The notes beneath the pieces are model-generated. The model worked only from the letters and a program-made list of their open reading frames with translations, searched no databases and was not told the DNA's origin. Shown one piece after another: positions 1 through 8,634 of a DNA stretch of 64,000 bases. Location: contig NZ_CP116341.1 of assembly GCF_033304595.1 (NCBI RefSeq), forward strand, positions 229,001 to 293,000, read 5' to 3'. This DNA is from Sporosarcina jeotgali (GTDB lineage: Bacteria; Bacillota; Bacilli; Bacillales_A; Planococcaceae). The position numbers were made by a program, and so were the translations under genes. Within the stretch, counting starts at the first letter, position 1; the number at the start of each line of letters is the position of its first letter.

Positions 1-1416
1 TTTAAGATCACCCCTTCGCAGGTGCAATGGTTAACGACGGGCTACATGCTTGTCGGCGGTATAATGATGCCGGCCAGCGCTTTTTTCATTCTTAAATTTA
101 AAAACCGACACCTATTTTTAACAGCGATGACGTTGTTCTCATTAGGAACTCTTTTGGCGATTGTCACGCCGAACTTCTCATTATTAGTTGCAGCACGAAT
201 GATTCAAGCTTCCGGTGCAGCACTTCTAATGCCACTTTTAATGAACGTCATGCTCGTTGCGTTTCCTATTGAAAAACGCGGGCAGGCACTTGGTTACTTC
301 GGACTTGTCATGTTTACGGCTCCGGCGATAGGACCAACACTTTCAGGTTTCGTCGTGGAACACTATTCATGGCGTGCATTATTCATCATCGTGTTGCCGA
401 TTGCACTATTCACGATGGTCTATGCTTATTTCAAACTGCACAATATTACACCGAATAAACCAGTCAAAGTCGATGTCTTTTCTATCGTACTTTCAAGTAT
501 TGGATTCGGCGGACTGCTTTACGGATTCAGTTCAGCGGGAAGTAAAGGCTGGTCAGCGATTGAAGTGTACGGAACGATCATTATTGGTGCCATCGGTCTT
601 CTACTATTCGTGACTAGACAGCTTAGAAAAAAAGATCCGATGCTCGATTTCAAAATCTACAAGTATCCGATGTTTGCGCTCTCGTCAGTCATTTCGGTCG
701 TCGTATCGGTTGCTATGTTCTCTGGTATGATTCTGACACCGCTTTACGTTCAAAGCGTACGTCACATTTCACCTTTAGACTCTGGATTACTGATGCTGCC
801 AGGTGCGGTTTTGATGGGAATTATGTCTCCGATTACAGGAAAGCTGTTCGATAAATACGGACCCAAAGCGCTTGCAATTACAGGGCTAGCGATTACAATG
901 CTGACAACGTATATGCTGAGCCAACTTACGATGGATACAGGCTATTACGAACTGATGTTTATATACAGTGCGCGGATGTTCGGATTATCCATGGTGACAA
1001 TGCCGATTATGACAAACGGTATGAATCAGCTGCCGATGGTATCGAACCCGCACGGTACGGCTATGAACAGTACAGTTCAGCAAGTCTCCGGTGCAATTGG
1101 TTCCGCGATTCTATTGACACTTATGACAAAACGCGCGGAATCAGCAGGTGCTGATATTGCAGCGGATGCAGCGAAGTCAGGCAGTCTGCCTACAGATGCA
1201 GCTGGAATGGCTGACTTCAAAGTGCAAGTAGCCCAGCAAGCTCAGCTCGACGGTATTAACCATGCGTTCTTCATCTCAACAGTTATTGCAGGTGTCGCAC
1301 TTGTATTAACGTTCTTCATGAAACGTGTGATGCCGCCGAAGTTTAAAGATCAAGCTAACCCGCTGAAGCCAGCGGAAAAGCAGGCTCAAACACAGCTGAA
1401 TAGCGACAATGCATAA
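1..1416 (+). CDS. MFS drug:H+ antiporter, DHA2 (EmrB/QacA) type, 5' end missing
   Basis: The reading frame is open from base 1, so the start codon lies upstream; 471 residues are visible. The first visible residues (QWLTTGYML) match the end of the first membrane segment of 14-TM DHA2 exporters, so perhaps 30-40 residues are missing. The segment around residues 95-125 carries the antiporter motif C (TAPAIGPTLSGF) followed by SWRALF, typical of EmrB/QacA/LmrB proteins. Many hydrophobic segments follow, and the C-terminus is polar. It should export drugs or other amphipathic compounds using the proton gradient. Substrate unknown. A strong terminator follows directly, so it ends its transcript. 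Confidence 0.9.
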   Translation, partial: FKITPSQVQWLTTGYMLVGGIMMPASAFFILKFKNRHLFLTAMTLFSLGTLLAIVTPNFSLLVAARMIQASGAALLMPLLMNVMLVAFPIEKRGQALGYFGLVMFTAPAIGPTLSGFVVEHYSWRALFIIVLPIALFTMVYAYFKLHNITPNKPVKVDVFSIVLSSIGFGGLLYGFSSAGSKGWSAIEVYGTIIIGAIGLLLFVTRQLRKKDPMLDFKIYKYPMFALSSVISVVVSVAMFSGMILTPLYVQSVRHISPLDSGLLMLPGAVLMGIMSPITGKLFDKYGPKALAITGLAITMLTTYMLSQLTMDTGYYELMFIYSARMFGLSMVTMPIMTNGMNQLPMVSNPHGTAMNSTVQQVSGAIGSAILLTLMTKRAESAGADIAADAAKSGSLPTDAAGMADFKVQVAQQAQLDGINHAFFISTVIAGVALVLTFFMKRVMPPKFKDQANPLKPAEKQAQTQLNSDNA

Positions 1417-1418
1417 TC

Positions 1419-1461
1419 AAAAGCCTTCTATTGGGATGGAATTTCCAATAGAAGGCTTTTT
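1419..1461 (+). terminator. Rho-independent terminator of the MFS gene
   Basis: A 16-bp perfect inverted repeat (AAAAGCCTTCTATTGG and its complement) with a 10-nt loop runs into a T tract. It starts 3 nt after the stop codon. Confidence 0.9.
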
Positions 1462-1563
1462 GTTTGGAATTAATTCAATTAAGCAGGCTCATCTCTATCC
1501 CGCGAAAGGAATGCCATGCTTTCACCTAACACTATCACGCGACCAATTAATAGGACTGGGGAG

Positions 1564-1837
1564 AGCGCTCATAACTGGCGGGAAGTGATCATAACCATGG
1601 AAAAGAGCTCATAAACCGCGGAAAGTGATCATAACCCCGGGGAAGCGCTCATAAACCGCGGAAAGTGATCATAACCACGGAGAAGCGCTCATAAATCTAG
1701 GAAAATGATCATAACCATGGAGAAGCGCTCATAAACCGCGGAAAGTGATCATAACCACGGAGAAGCGCTCATAAATCTAGGAAAGTGATTATAACCCCGG
1801 GGAAGCGCTCATAAATCACAGAAAGTGATCATAACCC
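1564..1837 (+). repeat. Tandem array A: 14 alternating 20-bp units
   Basis: Fourteen units follow each other with an exact 20-bp period and no indel. Odd units begin AGCGCTCATAA (one AGAGCTCATAA), even units AGTGATCATAA; the other 9 bases vary and often hold a CCNNGG palindrome (CCGCGG, CCATGG, CCCGGG). The array lies about 100 bp after a terminator and 150 bp before the lysine operon. It has no coding potential because 20 is not a multiple of 3. The rest of the 1417-1986 gap shows only the RBS of the next gene; I could not pick a convincing promoter. Confidence 0.97.
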
Positions 1838-1986
1838 ATAACCCTAAGGCTGCTTACATAACATCACACCGCACCCCTCAATCAGAATCTACAACTATCT
1901 ACCGAAAGGAAATACTTAACTCCTGTCGAATAGAATAAGAAAGGGCTTACAAATCTATCAACCTATTTTGAAAGGGGAATGCAGCA

Positions 1987-3465
1987 ATGAAACTGAACAA
2001 TTACATCAATGGACAATGGGGTACAGATACAGGAGCAGACTATACAGCAGTGAAAAATCCTGCAAACGGGAAGACACTTGCGGAAGTACGGTTATCCACC
2101 GCAGATGACGTCAGCGAAGCGGTCGCTGCCGCGAAAGCCGCTCAAAAGAAATGGGCGCGTGTCCCTGCGCCGAAACGGGCGGATTACTTATATGAAATCG
2201 GTCGGATCATGATTGAAAAGAAAGAGCATCTATCCCAAGTACTCACAAAAGAAATGGGGAAAGTCATAGAAGAAGCGCGCGGTGAAGTTCAAGAAGGCAT
2301 CGACATGGCTTATTATATGGCAGGCGAAGGCCGCCGTCTCTTCGGTGAAACGGTGCCATCTGAACTTGATAACAAATTTGCGATGAGCGTTCGTGCGCCA
2401 ATCGGTGTCGTCGGATTGATCACACCGTGGAACTTCCCGGTTGCGATTGCTACGTGGAAATCGTTCCCGGCAATTGTTGCGGGCAACACATTCATTTGGA
2501 AGCCGGCTACTGAAACACCGATGATGGCGTATGAAATGGCGCTCATATTTGAAGAAGCTGGTTTGCCTGAAGGCGTGGCGAATGTCGTATTCGGAAGCGG
2601 CGGCACAGTCGGAACTGCAATGATTGAAAACCCGGATGTCCGTGTTATTTCATTCACCGGATCGACGGAAACAGGACGACGCGTCGCAGAGCTGGGCGGG
2701 CGCCACTTGAAAAAGGTATCCCTTGAAATGGGGGGCAAAAACGCAATTATCGTCATGGACGATGCGGACATTGACCTCGCAGTTGATGGCATCCTCTGGA
2801 GTGCATTTGGAACCGCTGGACAGAGATGCACTGCATGCAGCAGGGTCATCGCGCATACGCATATAAAGCAGGAACTTGAGCAAAAGCTGCTGGAAGCGAT
2901 GAAAGGTTTGACCATTGGCGACGGGGCAGACGAATCGAACAAAATCGGTCCGGTCATTAATGCAAAAGCACTCGAGAAAATCAGCTATTACGTGAACGTT
3001 GGGAAAGAAGAAGGAGCGAAACTGCTGGCAGGCGGAAATACGCTGACGGAGGGCCATTATACAGGCGGGCACTACTTCGAACCGACCCTTTTCACAAACG
3101 TTGCAGCAGACAGCCGTCTCGCACAAGAAGAAATCTTCGGACCTGTCATTTCCTTGATTGAAATCAGCAGCTTGGAGGAAGCGATTGAAGTGAACAATAG
3201 TGTCGTGTATGGCTTGTCCAGCTCGATATTCTCTCGCGATGTCAACAAGATTTTCCAAGCACAGCGTGACCTCGATACAGGGATTGTCTATGTGAATGCT
3301 GGAACTACTGGTGCAGAAATCCACTTGCCATTTGGCGGGACAAAAGGAACGGGCAACGGTCACCGTGACTCAGGTGTTGCGGCGCTTGACGTCTTTACGG
3401 AGTGGAAAAGCATTTACGTTGATTTCAGCGGCAAGCTGCAGCGGGCGCAGATCGATAACAACTAA
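1987..3465 (+). CDS. NAD(P)-dependent aldehyde dehydrogenase, probably aminoadipate-semialdehyde dehydrogenase
   Basis: A full-length ALDH of 492 residues. Visible hallmarks: PWNF (147-150, oxyanion Asn149), Lys172 of WKPA, FTGST (223-227, cofactor loop), general base Glu247 in LEMGG, and nucleophile Cys281 in GQRC. The RBS AAAGGGG precedes the ATG. It is the first gene of a tight operon with a lysine 6-dehydrogenase 15 bp downstream, so the likely substrate is 2-aminoadipate 6-semialdehyde (in equilibrium with piperideine-6-carboxylate), giving 2-aminoadipate. The family call is secure; the substrate is inferred from context, and succinate or other semialdehydes remain possible. Confidence 0.9.
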   Translation: MKLNNYINGQWGTDTGADYTAVKNPANGKTLAEVRLSTADDVSEAVAAAKAAQKKWARVPAPKRADYLYEIGRIMIEKKEHLSQVLTKEMGKVIEEARGEVQEGIDMAYYMAGEGRRLFGETVPSELDNKFAMSVRAPIGVVGLITPWNFPVAIATWKSFPAIVAGNTFIWKPATETPMMAYEMALIFEEAGLPEGVANVVFGSGGTVGTAMIENPDVRVISFTGSTETGRRVAELGGRHLKKVSLEMGGKNAIIVMDDADIDLAVDGILWSAFGTAGQRCTACSRVIAHTHIKQELEQKLLEAMKGLTIGDGADESNKIGPVINAKALEKISYYVNVGKEEGAKLLAGGNTLTEGHYTGGHYFEPTLFTNVAADSRLAQEEIFGPVISLIEISSLEEAIEVNNSVVYGLSSSIFSRDVNKIFQAQRDLDTGIVYVNAGTTGAEIHLPFGGTKGTGNGHRDSGVAALDVFTEWKSIYVDFSGKLQRAQIDNN

Positions 3466-3480
3466 AAGGAGGATGATTGG

Positions 3481-4647
3481 ATGAAAGTCGTCGTATTAGG
3501 TGCAGGGTTAATGGGAAAAGAAGCCGTTCGGGACTTGGTGAAGAGCGATGAGGTCACAGCTGTCTATTTAGCGGATCAAGACGTTCGAAAAGCGGAGAAT
3601 TTTGCAGATGAACTTTTGTCCGACAAACTTAGTATTTTAGTACTGGATGCTCGCAATGAACTACAGCTGAGTGAAGTCATTGCACTCGGCGACGTCGTCA
3701 TCAATGCCTTGTTCTATACATTCAATGAAACGGTTGCCAAACTGGCGATAGCAGCTGGCGTTCATAGTGTAGATCTCGGCGGACATATCGGCGGAGCAAC
3801 AGATGCTGTTCTTAATATGAAAGAACAAGCCGAAGCGCGCGGAGTCACGCTTATTCCAGACTTAGGGGTGGCGCCTGGGATGATCAACATTCTCGCAGGT
3901 TACGGTGCGAATAAGTTGGATCATGTAGAATCCATCCGTTTGTTTGTTGGCGGTGTACCCGTCAATCCTGATCCGCCGTTTAACTACAACATCGTGTTTT
4001 CATTGGAGGGCGTATTTGATCACTACACGGACTCGTCACGAGTAATCCGGGATGGCAAAGTTTTAGAACTGCCATCACTGTCTGAAATTGAAACCGTCTA
4101 TTTTGAGGATTTCGGCAACATGGAAGCTTTCCATACATCAGGCGGCACATCGACACTCATTGAATCCTTTCCGGATGTCAAAACGCTTGAATACAAGACT
4201 TTGCGCTATCCAGGACATGCGGAAAAGTTCCAATTGCTCGTCGACCTGGGCTTGCTGTCACGTGAATCGACCATCCAAGTTGATGGGAAGCCGCTGCGTG
4301 TGCGTGACGTCATGCGTGCGCACCTAACACCGCAAATGCTGCTGGGTGACAAAAAAGATGCAGTCCTGCTCCGCGTTCTCGTAAGCGGTGAAGCTTCCGG
4401 CATGCCAGCAACTTATGAATACAACATGACCGTAACAAAAGATACGGATATGAATGAAACCGCAATGGCTCTCGCGACTGCAAATACCATTTCGGTGGTT
4501 GCACAAATGATTGGCGGAGGTACGATTACGAAACGCGGCGTTTATCCGCCTGAATCGATCGTACCGGGCGAACTCTATATCGAAGAGATGGGCAAACGCG
4601 GGGTCCTCATTACCGAAACTATTCATACAGGTGAAGCTGCACGCTAA
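3481..4647 (+). CDS. L-lysine 6-dehydrogenase (saccharopine dehydrogenase fold)
   Basis: A 388-residue protein with an N-terminal Rossmann motif GAGLMG (7-12) and a saccharopine-dehydrogenase-type C-terminal domain. Its whole course, including [33 protein letters not shown] and [11 protein letters not shown], agrees with the L-lysine 6-dehydrogenase of Geobacillus stearothermophilus as I remember it. Members oxidatively deaminate the epsilon-amino group of lysine with NAD+, giving aminoadipate semialdehyde and ammonia. An AAAGGAGG ribosome site lies in the 15-bp gap after the aldehyde dehydrogenase, which would consume the product. Alternative: another saccharopine-dehydrogenase-like oxidoreductase, less likely given the close match. 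Confidence 0.87.
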   Translation: MKVVVLGAGLMGKEAVRDLVKSDEVTAVYLADQDVRKAENFADELLSDKLSILVLDARNELQLSEVIALGDVVINALFYTFNETVAKLAIAAGVHSVDLGGHIGGATDAVLNMKEQAEARGVTLIPDLGVAPGMINILAGYGANKLDHVESIRLFVGGVPVNPDPPFNYNIVFSLEGVFDHYTDSSRVIRDGKVLELPSLSEIETVYFEDFGNMEAFHTSGGTSTLIESFPDVKTLEYKTLRYPGHAEKFQLLVDLGLLSRESTIQVDGKPLRVRDVMRAHLTPQMLLGDKKDAVLLRVLVSGEASGMPATYEYNMTVTKDTDMNETAMALATANTISVVAQMIGGGTITKRGVYPPESIVPGELYIEEMGKRGVLITETIHTGEAAR

Positions 4648-4673
4648 TCCGAGCACTTCGAGGAGGGACAGAA

Positions 4674-5873
4674 ATGGATTTCAACTTTACGGAAGAACAG
4701 CAGTTGCTGCGTAAAACAGTGAGACGTTATGTCGATGATCGAATCCTTCCGAATATCGCAAAGTGGGATGCGGAGGGTGGTTTTGATCCTGAAGTTTGGA
4801 AAGAACTTGCTGAACTCGGGTTTATGGGGACGTGTATTCCCGAACAGTACGGCGGAAGCGGTATGGACTATAATGCGCTGGCTATTTTGTGTGAAGAACT
4901 GGAACGCGGGGATACCGCGTTCCGAACCGCGGTATCGGTTCATACGGGTCTGAATTCGTTAACGCTTCTGCAGTGGGGAACGGAAGAACAGAAGCAGAAG
5001 TATTTGATTCCCCAAGCTAAGGGGGAGAAAGTCGGTGCGTTTGGTCTGACGGAGCCCGGTGCGGGATCAGACGTTGCAGCAATGGGATCTACTGCTATTC
5101 GTAATGGAGAGTATTATGTATTGAACGGTCAGAAAACTTGGATCTCATTATGCGACAGTGCCGATCATTTTCTCGTCTTTGCCTATACGGATAAATCGAA
5201 AAAACATCACGGAATATCTGCGTTCATCGTGGAACGGACGATGCCCGGTTTTTCATCCAGAGCCATCAAAAACAAATACGGCATCAAAGCCGGGAATACG
5301 GGCGAACTGTTTTTTGAAGACATCCGCGTACCAGTTGCGAACTTGCTTGGAGAAGAGGGAGAAGGGTTCAAAATCGCCATGTCTGCACTCGATAACGGTC
5401 GTTTCACAGTTGCTGCAGGTGCGGTAGGTTTAATTCAAGCCTGTATGGAAGCGAGTGTTGCGTATTGTGAAGAACGCAGTACATTCGGAAAGCCGATTGG
5501 ACAGCATCAGCTCGTTCAGCAAATGATTGCACGGATGGAAGCAGGTTATCAAATGAGCCGTTTGCTCGTCTATCGGGCCGGGGAGATGAAAAACACAGGG
5601 CAGCGAAATACACGTGAAACGTCGCTGGCTAAGTGGCAAGCGTGCGATTTTGCCAATCAAGCTGCGGACGATGCTTTCCAAATCCATGGAGCCTATGGGT
5701 ATTCGGACGATTACCCCGTAGCGCGGTTCTTGCGCAATTCGAAAGCTCCGGTGATCTATGAAGGAACACGGGAAATCCATACGATTATGCAAGCGGAGTA
5801 TGTGCTTGGATATCGGCAGGACAAGCCCCTCAGCAACATGCTGCCATCTTGGCCATTTGACGAAAACGTGTAA
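4674..5873 (+). CDS. Acyl-CoA dehydrogenase, glutaryl-CoA dehydrogenase-like
   Basis: A 399-residue FAD acyl-CoA dehydrogenase: N-terminal helical domain, FGLTEPGAGSD (123-133), TWIS (155-158), and the catalytic base Glu363 in YEGT. The block Glu77, Arg84, Ser88 (ELERGDTAFRTAVS) has the spacing of human GCDH Glu87/Arg94/Ser98, which hold the distal carboxylate of glutaryl-CoA. This and its place as third gene behind lysine 6-dehydrogenase support glutaryl-CoA to crotonyl-CoA conversion at the end of the aminoadipate route. The aminotransferase and 2-oxoadipate dehydrogenase steps are not encoded here. Family certain, substrate inferred. Confidence 0.85.
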   Translation: MDFNFTEEQQLLRKTVRRYVDDRILPNIAKWDAEGGFDPEVWKELAELGFMGTCIPEQYGGSGMDYNALAILCEELERGDTAFRTAVSVHTGLNSLTLLQWGTEEQKQKYLIPQAKGEKVGAFGLTEPGAGSDVAAMGSTAIRNGEYYVLNGQKTWISLCDSADHFLVFAYTDKSKKHHGISAFIVERTMPGFSSRAIKNKYGIKAGNTGELFFEDIRVPVANLLGEEGEGFKIAMSALDNGRFTVAAGAVGLIQACMEASVAYCEERSTFGKPIGQHQLVQQMIARMEAGYQMSRLLVYRAGEMKNTGQRNTRETSLAKWQACDFANQAADDAFQIHGAYGYSDDYPVARFLRNSKAPVIYEGTREIHTIMQAEYVLGYRQDKPLSNMLPSWPFDENV

Positions 5874-5918
5874 CTATCCTGCTTCAAAACCGACTCATCT
5901 AGTAAAGGAGATGAGACT

Positions 5919-7190
5919 ATGTACAAAAAAGCTGTACTTGCGGTGGCGGTCGGGGCTGCGGTTGTCTTATCCGCGTGCGGAACGGTCCATGCCCCCGTGA
6001 AAAAAGAAGAATCGAAGCCAGACAAAGCAGCTGTAAGTTTTGATGAAGACGACTTTTTGAAACTGAGTGACCCGGCTAACGAGCTCGGTAAGCAGCTGGT
6101 AACCATGGTAAAACCAGATGAAGACGGCAATGTTTTCGTATCTCCAGTCAGTCTCTTGATGGCATTGTCCATGCTTCAAAATGGGGCGAATGGAGAGACA
6201 AGGGACGAAATTCTGGAAGCGGTACAATTAAAAGGCATGGATGAAGAAGCCATTAATCGTGCGAATGCATCGTTGCTGGATTATCTTCAGCGTTCAGACG
6301 AAGAGTTGACGCTGAAAACAGCAAATTCCCTATGGATGAATGATACTTACACGCTTCAAGACGCTTTCAAAAGTGTCATCCATGACTATTTTTCAGCGGA
6401 TGCAGAAGAAATCGATATCAGCGACTCGAAATCTGCAGCCCGTATAAATGCCTGGGTGAAGGCTTCGACGAACGGTAAAATTGAGAAGATGGTTGACGCA
6501 CCCCTGGATAGTGATCTTGTCATGTATTTGATGAATGCAGTGTACTTCAAAGGATCTTGGACGTATCCGTTCAACGAAGAAATGACAGAAAACGGGATCT
6601 TCAATCTTGAAGACGGCAGTGAAGCAACAGTGCCATTCATGACGCTGCACGAATCTCTTCCTTATTTCGAGAATGACCAGTTCCAAGCGGTCTCGCTGAC
6701 TTACGGGGATGAAGGAAAGATGACGATGGACGTGTTTGTGCCGAAAGAAGGTCAAGACGTGGAGTCCTTCCTAAAGTCATGGACGGCTGAAAACCGTACA
6801 GCATGGAACGATTCTTTTGAAACTGCGCCCGGCTCAATCCGGATGCCGAAGCTTCAACTGGACTATGAAGCGGATATGAAAGCCCCGCTAATGGAATTAG
6901 GGATGCAAAAAGCCTTTAATGGCGGATCAGCGGATTTAAGTTTATTGGTACAAGAAGAAAAAGAAAGATTATTTGTCAGTAAGGTGAAACAGAAGACGTA
7001 TCTATCGATTGATGAAAAAGGGACAGAGGCGGCTGGCGTCACTTCCGTTACAGTGAGTATTGAATCAGCACTTAGCGGCGAGCCGTTTGAAATGTCTGCA
7101 GACAAGCCATTCTTCATCACCATCCGCGACAAAGAAGCAGATGTGTTGTTGTTTGCAGGGAAGATTGCAAATCCTGTTCAAGGAAACTAG
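5919..7190 (+). CDS. Serpin-family protease inhibitor, predicted lipoprotein
   Basis: A 423-residue serpin. It begins with a lipoprotein signal peptide (lipobox LSAC, lipidated Cys20), so it should be anchored outside the membrane. Serpin landmarks include NVFVSPVSL near residue 70, MNAVYFKGSW in the middle, and the reactive-loop hinge GTEAAGVTSVTV starting near 368; the small residues of the hinge predict a working inhibitor rather than a non-inhibitory relative. The C-terminal strand PFFITIRDKEADVLLFAG is present. It starts 45 bp after the acyl-CoA dehydrogenase with RBS AAAGGAG and no terminator between, so it may be read from the lysine operon. Bacterial serpins are patchily distributed. 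The target protease is unknown. Confidence 0.9.
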   Translation: MYKKAVLAVAVGAAVVLSACGTVHAPVKKEESKPDKAAVSFDEDDFLKLSDPANELGKQLVTMVKPDEDGNVFVSPVSLLMALSMLQNGANGETRDEILEAVQLKGMDEEAINRANASLLDYLQRSDEELTLKTANSLWMNDTYTLQDAFKSVIHDYFSADAEEIDISDSKSAARINAWVKASTNGKIEKMVDAPLDSDLVMYLMNAVYFKGSWTYPFNEEMTENGIFNLEDGSEATVPFMTLHESLPYFENDQFQAVSLTYGDEGKMTMDVFVPKEGQDVESFLKSWTAENRTAWNDSFETAPGSIRMPKLQLDYEADMKAPLMELGMQKAFNGGSADLSLLVQEEKERLFVSKVKQKTYLSIDEKGTEAAGVTSVTVSIESALSGEPFEMSADKPFFITIRDKEADVLLFAGKIANPVQGN

Positions 7191-7197
7191 TTGTTTA

Positions 7198-7236
7198 ACG
7201 TCTCGATGCCAGCAAAGGTCATTGAGACTTTTTCTT
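7198..7236 (+). terminator. Terminator after the serpin gene
   Basis: GTCTCGATG pairs with CATTGAGAC (one mismatch) across an 11-nt loop, followed by TTTTTC. It closes the lysine operon plus serpin. Confidence 0.8.
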
Positions 7237-7270
7237 TTATGATGAATATATGTCTGATAAATCTAATAAA

Positions 7271-7300
7271 ATAGTTTTTTATTGGAAACTATGATAAAAT
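7271..7300 (+). promoter_or_regulatory. Possible promoter/operator of the opine-type dehydrogenase
   Basis: ATAGTTT and AAACTAT form an inverted repeat (7271-7292) directly before a -10-like TAAAAT (7295-7300). No good -35 is visible, which would fit a regulated promoter. Weak evidence. Confidence 0.35.
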
Positions 7301-7373
7301 AGAGTAGTTGAAATGAATCAGCATTTTTTTGCACTAGATTGTGAAGAATTTCACAAGAGAGGGGAAACTAAAA

Positions 7374-8477
7374 TTGAATATTACGATTGTTGGTTCAGGG
7401 CACGGAGGTTCTACCGCGGCAGCTTGTCTCGCGCGCGATGGTCACCAAGTGAGTATGTTGAAGCTAAGCAATCAGCCAAACGAGCATTTCGCAAGACTGG
7501 AAGAAACAAAGTGCATCACATTGAAAGAGGGGGAAAAGGAACAAACCGTCCCGCTTCATGCTGTGACACGCAATCCTGCAGAAGTAATCCCACACGCAGA
7601 TATTATCCTCATTTATTACGTCTCAAATTACCACAAGTCCCTCGCGAGCGCTCTAGCTCCGCACTTGCAAAAGCATCAAACGGTTTATATTTGTCCGGGG
7701 TATCTCGGCAGTATATTCTTCTTGCATGAGTTAAAACGAATCGGCAGAACAGGAGACGCACCGCTATTTGCAGAAGGTGAAACGCTGCCGTACAGCTGCA
7801 GAATTACAAATCCAGGTGAGGTTACACTGTATTCCGTGAACTACGGTCATCCAATTGCGACCATTCCGGCTGATCGTGTTCAAGAGGCATGCCGCACGTT
7901 AAAACCAATTCTCGGCAATTGTATTCCGCGTGAGCATATTGCTGAAGTGGCACTGCACAACCCGAACCTCATTATGCATACCGTCGGGATTGCATTAAAC
8001 GCAGCGTACATCGAAAACTCGGATGGTCAATTTTCGATGTATACGGAAGGGTTCACTCCATCTACATGGAAAGTGGCAAACGAGTTAGATCAGGAAAAGA
8101 TGGATATGCTTGAAAAGATCGGTTCGAAGCCCCGTTCATACATTGAAGAGTTCAAAGTGCGCACGTTCACTGACCCGGATGCCCAATCAGATGATGAAGC
8201 GTTCGCCTTTTACGCAGACAGTGTTAAAGATCTGCATACGAAATCCGTTAATAACCGGTATATTACAGAAGACGTACCGATGGGCCTAGGACTTCTGCAC
8301 TCTCTTGGCAAGCATATTGGCATGCCAACACCCGTCGCAGACTCCATCATTACGCTTGCAGGTACAATGGTTGGGGACGATTATTTCGTCGAAGCCCGTA
8401 CAATTGAAGAATTAGGATTTTCTACGGCAGAGGAATTGTTAACCTTCATCAGTCCTAACAAAATGACAAAAGTATAA
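7374..8477 (+). CDS. NAD(P)-dependent opine/octopine dehydrogenase family protein
   Basis: A 367-residue protein with an N-terminal Rossmann motif (GSGHGG, 7-12) and a C-terminal octopine/nopaline-dehydrogenase domain (HNPNLIMHTVG, then MGLGLLHSLG). Family members reductively condense an amino acid with a 2-oxo acid. I chose the TTG start because GAGAGGGG lies 9 nt before it and the Rossmann strand then begins at residue 2; an in-frame GTG at 7341 lacks an RBS. No nicotianamine-synthase-like or metallophore transport gene is adjacent, so a staphylopine-type role has no support here. Substrates unknown. Confidence 0.8.
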   Translation: MNITIVGSGHGGSTAAACLARDGHQVSMLKLSNQPNEHFARLEETKCITLKEGEKEQTVPLHAVTRNPAEVIPHADIILIYYVSNYHKSLASALAPHLQKHQTVYICPGYLGSIFFLHELKRIGRTGDAPLFAEGETLPYSCRITNPGEVTLYSVNYGHPIATIPADRVQEACRTLKPILGNCIPREHIAEVALHNPNLIMHTVGIALNAAYIENSDGQFSMYTEGFTPSTWKVANELDQEKMDMLEKIGSKPRSYIEEFKVRTFTDPDAQSDDEAFAFYADSVKDLHTKSVNNRYITEDVPMGLGLLHSLGKHIGMPTPVADSIITLAGTMVGDDYFVEARTIEELGFSTAEELLTFISPNKMTKV

Positions 8478-8482
8478 TAACG

Positions 8483-8523
8483 AGTGAAAACGGAGGAGCA
8501 AGTATGTCCTTCGTTTTTACTTG
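8483..8523 (+). terminator. Probable terminator after the opine-type dehydrogenase
   Basis: AGTGAAAACG pairs imperfectly with CGTTTTTACT around a 19-nt loop. The T run lies within the right arm, so the call is weaker than others here. Confidence 0.45.
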
Positions 8524-8544
8524 TCAACAATTTGAGAAAAAAGG

Positions 8545-8573
8545 TTGCAATCTAATTATAGGGAGCGTATTAT
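8545..8573 (+). promoter_or_regulatory. SigmaA promoter of yhgD
   Basis: TTGCAA (8545-8550), a 17-nt spacer and TATTAT (8568-8573). The palindromic operator begins 13 bp downstream, placing it over the start of transcription. Confidence 0.65.
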
Positions 8574-8586
8574 AAGGAATGACCGA

Positions 8587-8611
8587 ATGACCATAATTGA
8601 ATTATAGTCAT
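8587..8611. promoter_or_regulatory. Palindromic operator, probably bound by the TetR regulator
   Basis: Left arm ATGACCATAATT and right arm AATTATAGTCAT are complementary at 11 of 12 positions around a single G. The 25-bp site lies between the promoter and the ATG of the TetR gene, the usual place for autorepression. Confidence 0.65.
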
Positions 8612-8634
8612 TTTATGATGAAAGAGGTGGGCAC

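Noticed and set aside
1564..1837. Arrays as remnants of an insertion sequence or transposon
   Set aside because: No transposase frames, terminal inverted repeats or target duplications are seen at the array edges.
2313..3363. Long minus-strand open frames opposite the aldehyde dehydrogenase
   Set aside because: Shadow frames of a gene with full catalytic motifs; no RBS and implausible protein composition.
7341..7373. GTG start for the opine-type dehydrogenase
   Set aside because: No Shine-Dalgarno before it; the TTG at 7374 has GAGAGGGG at good spacing and begins at the Rossmann strand.
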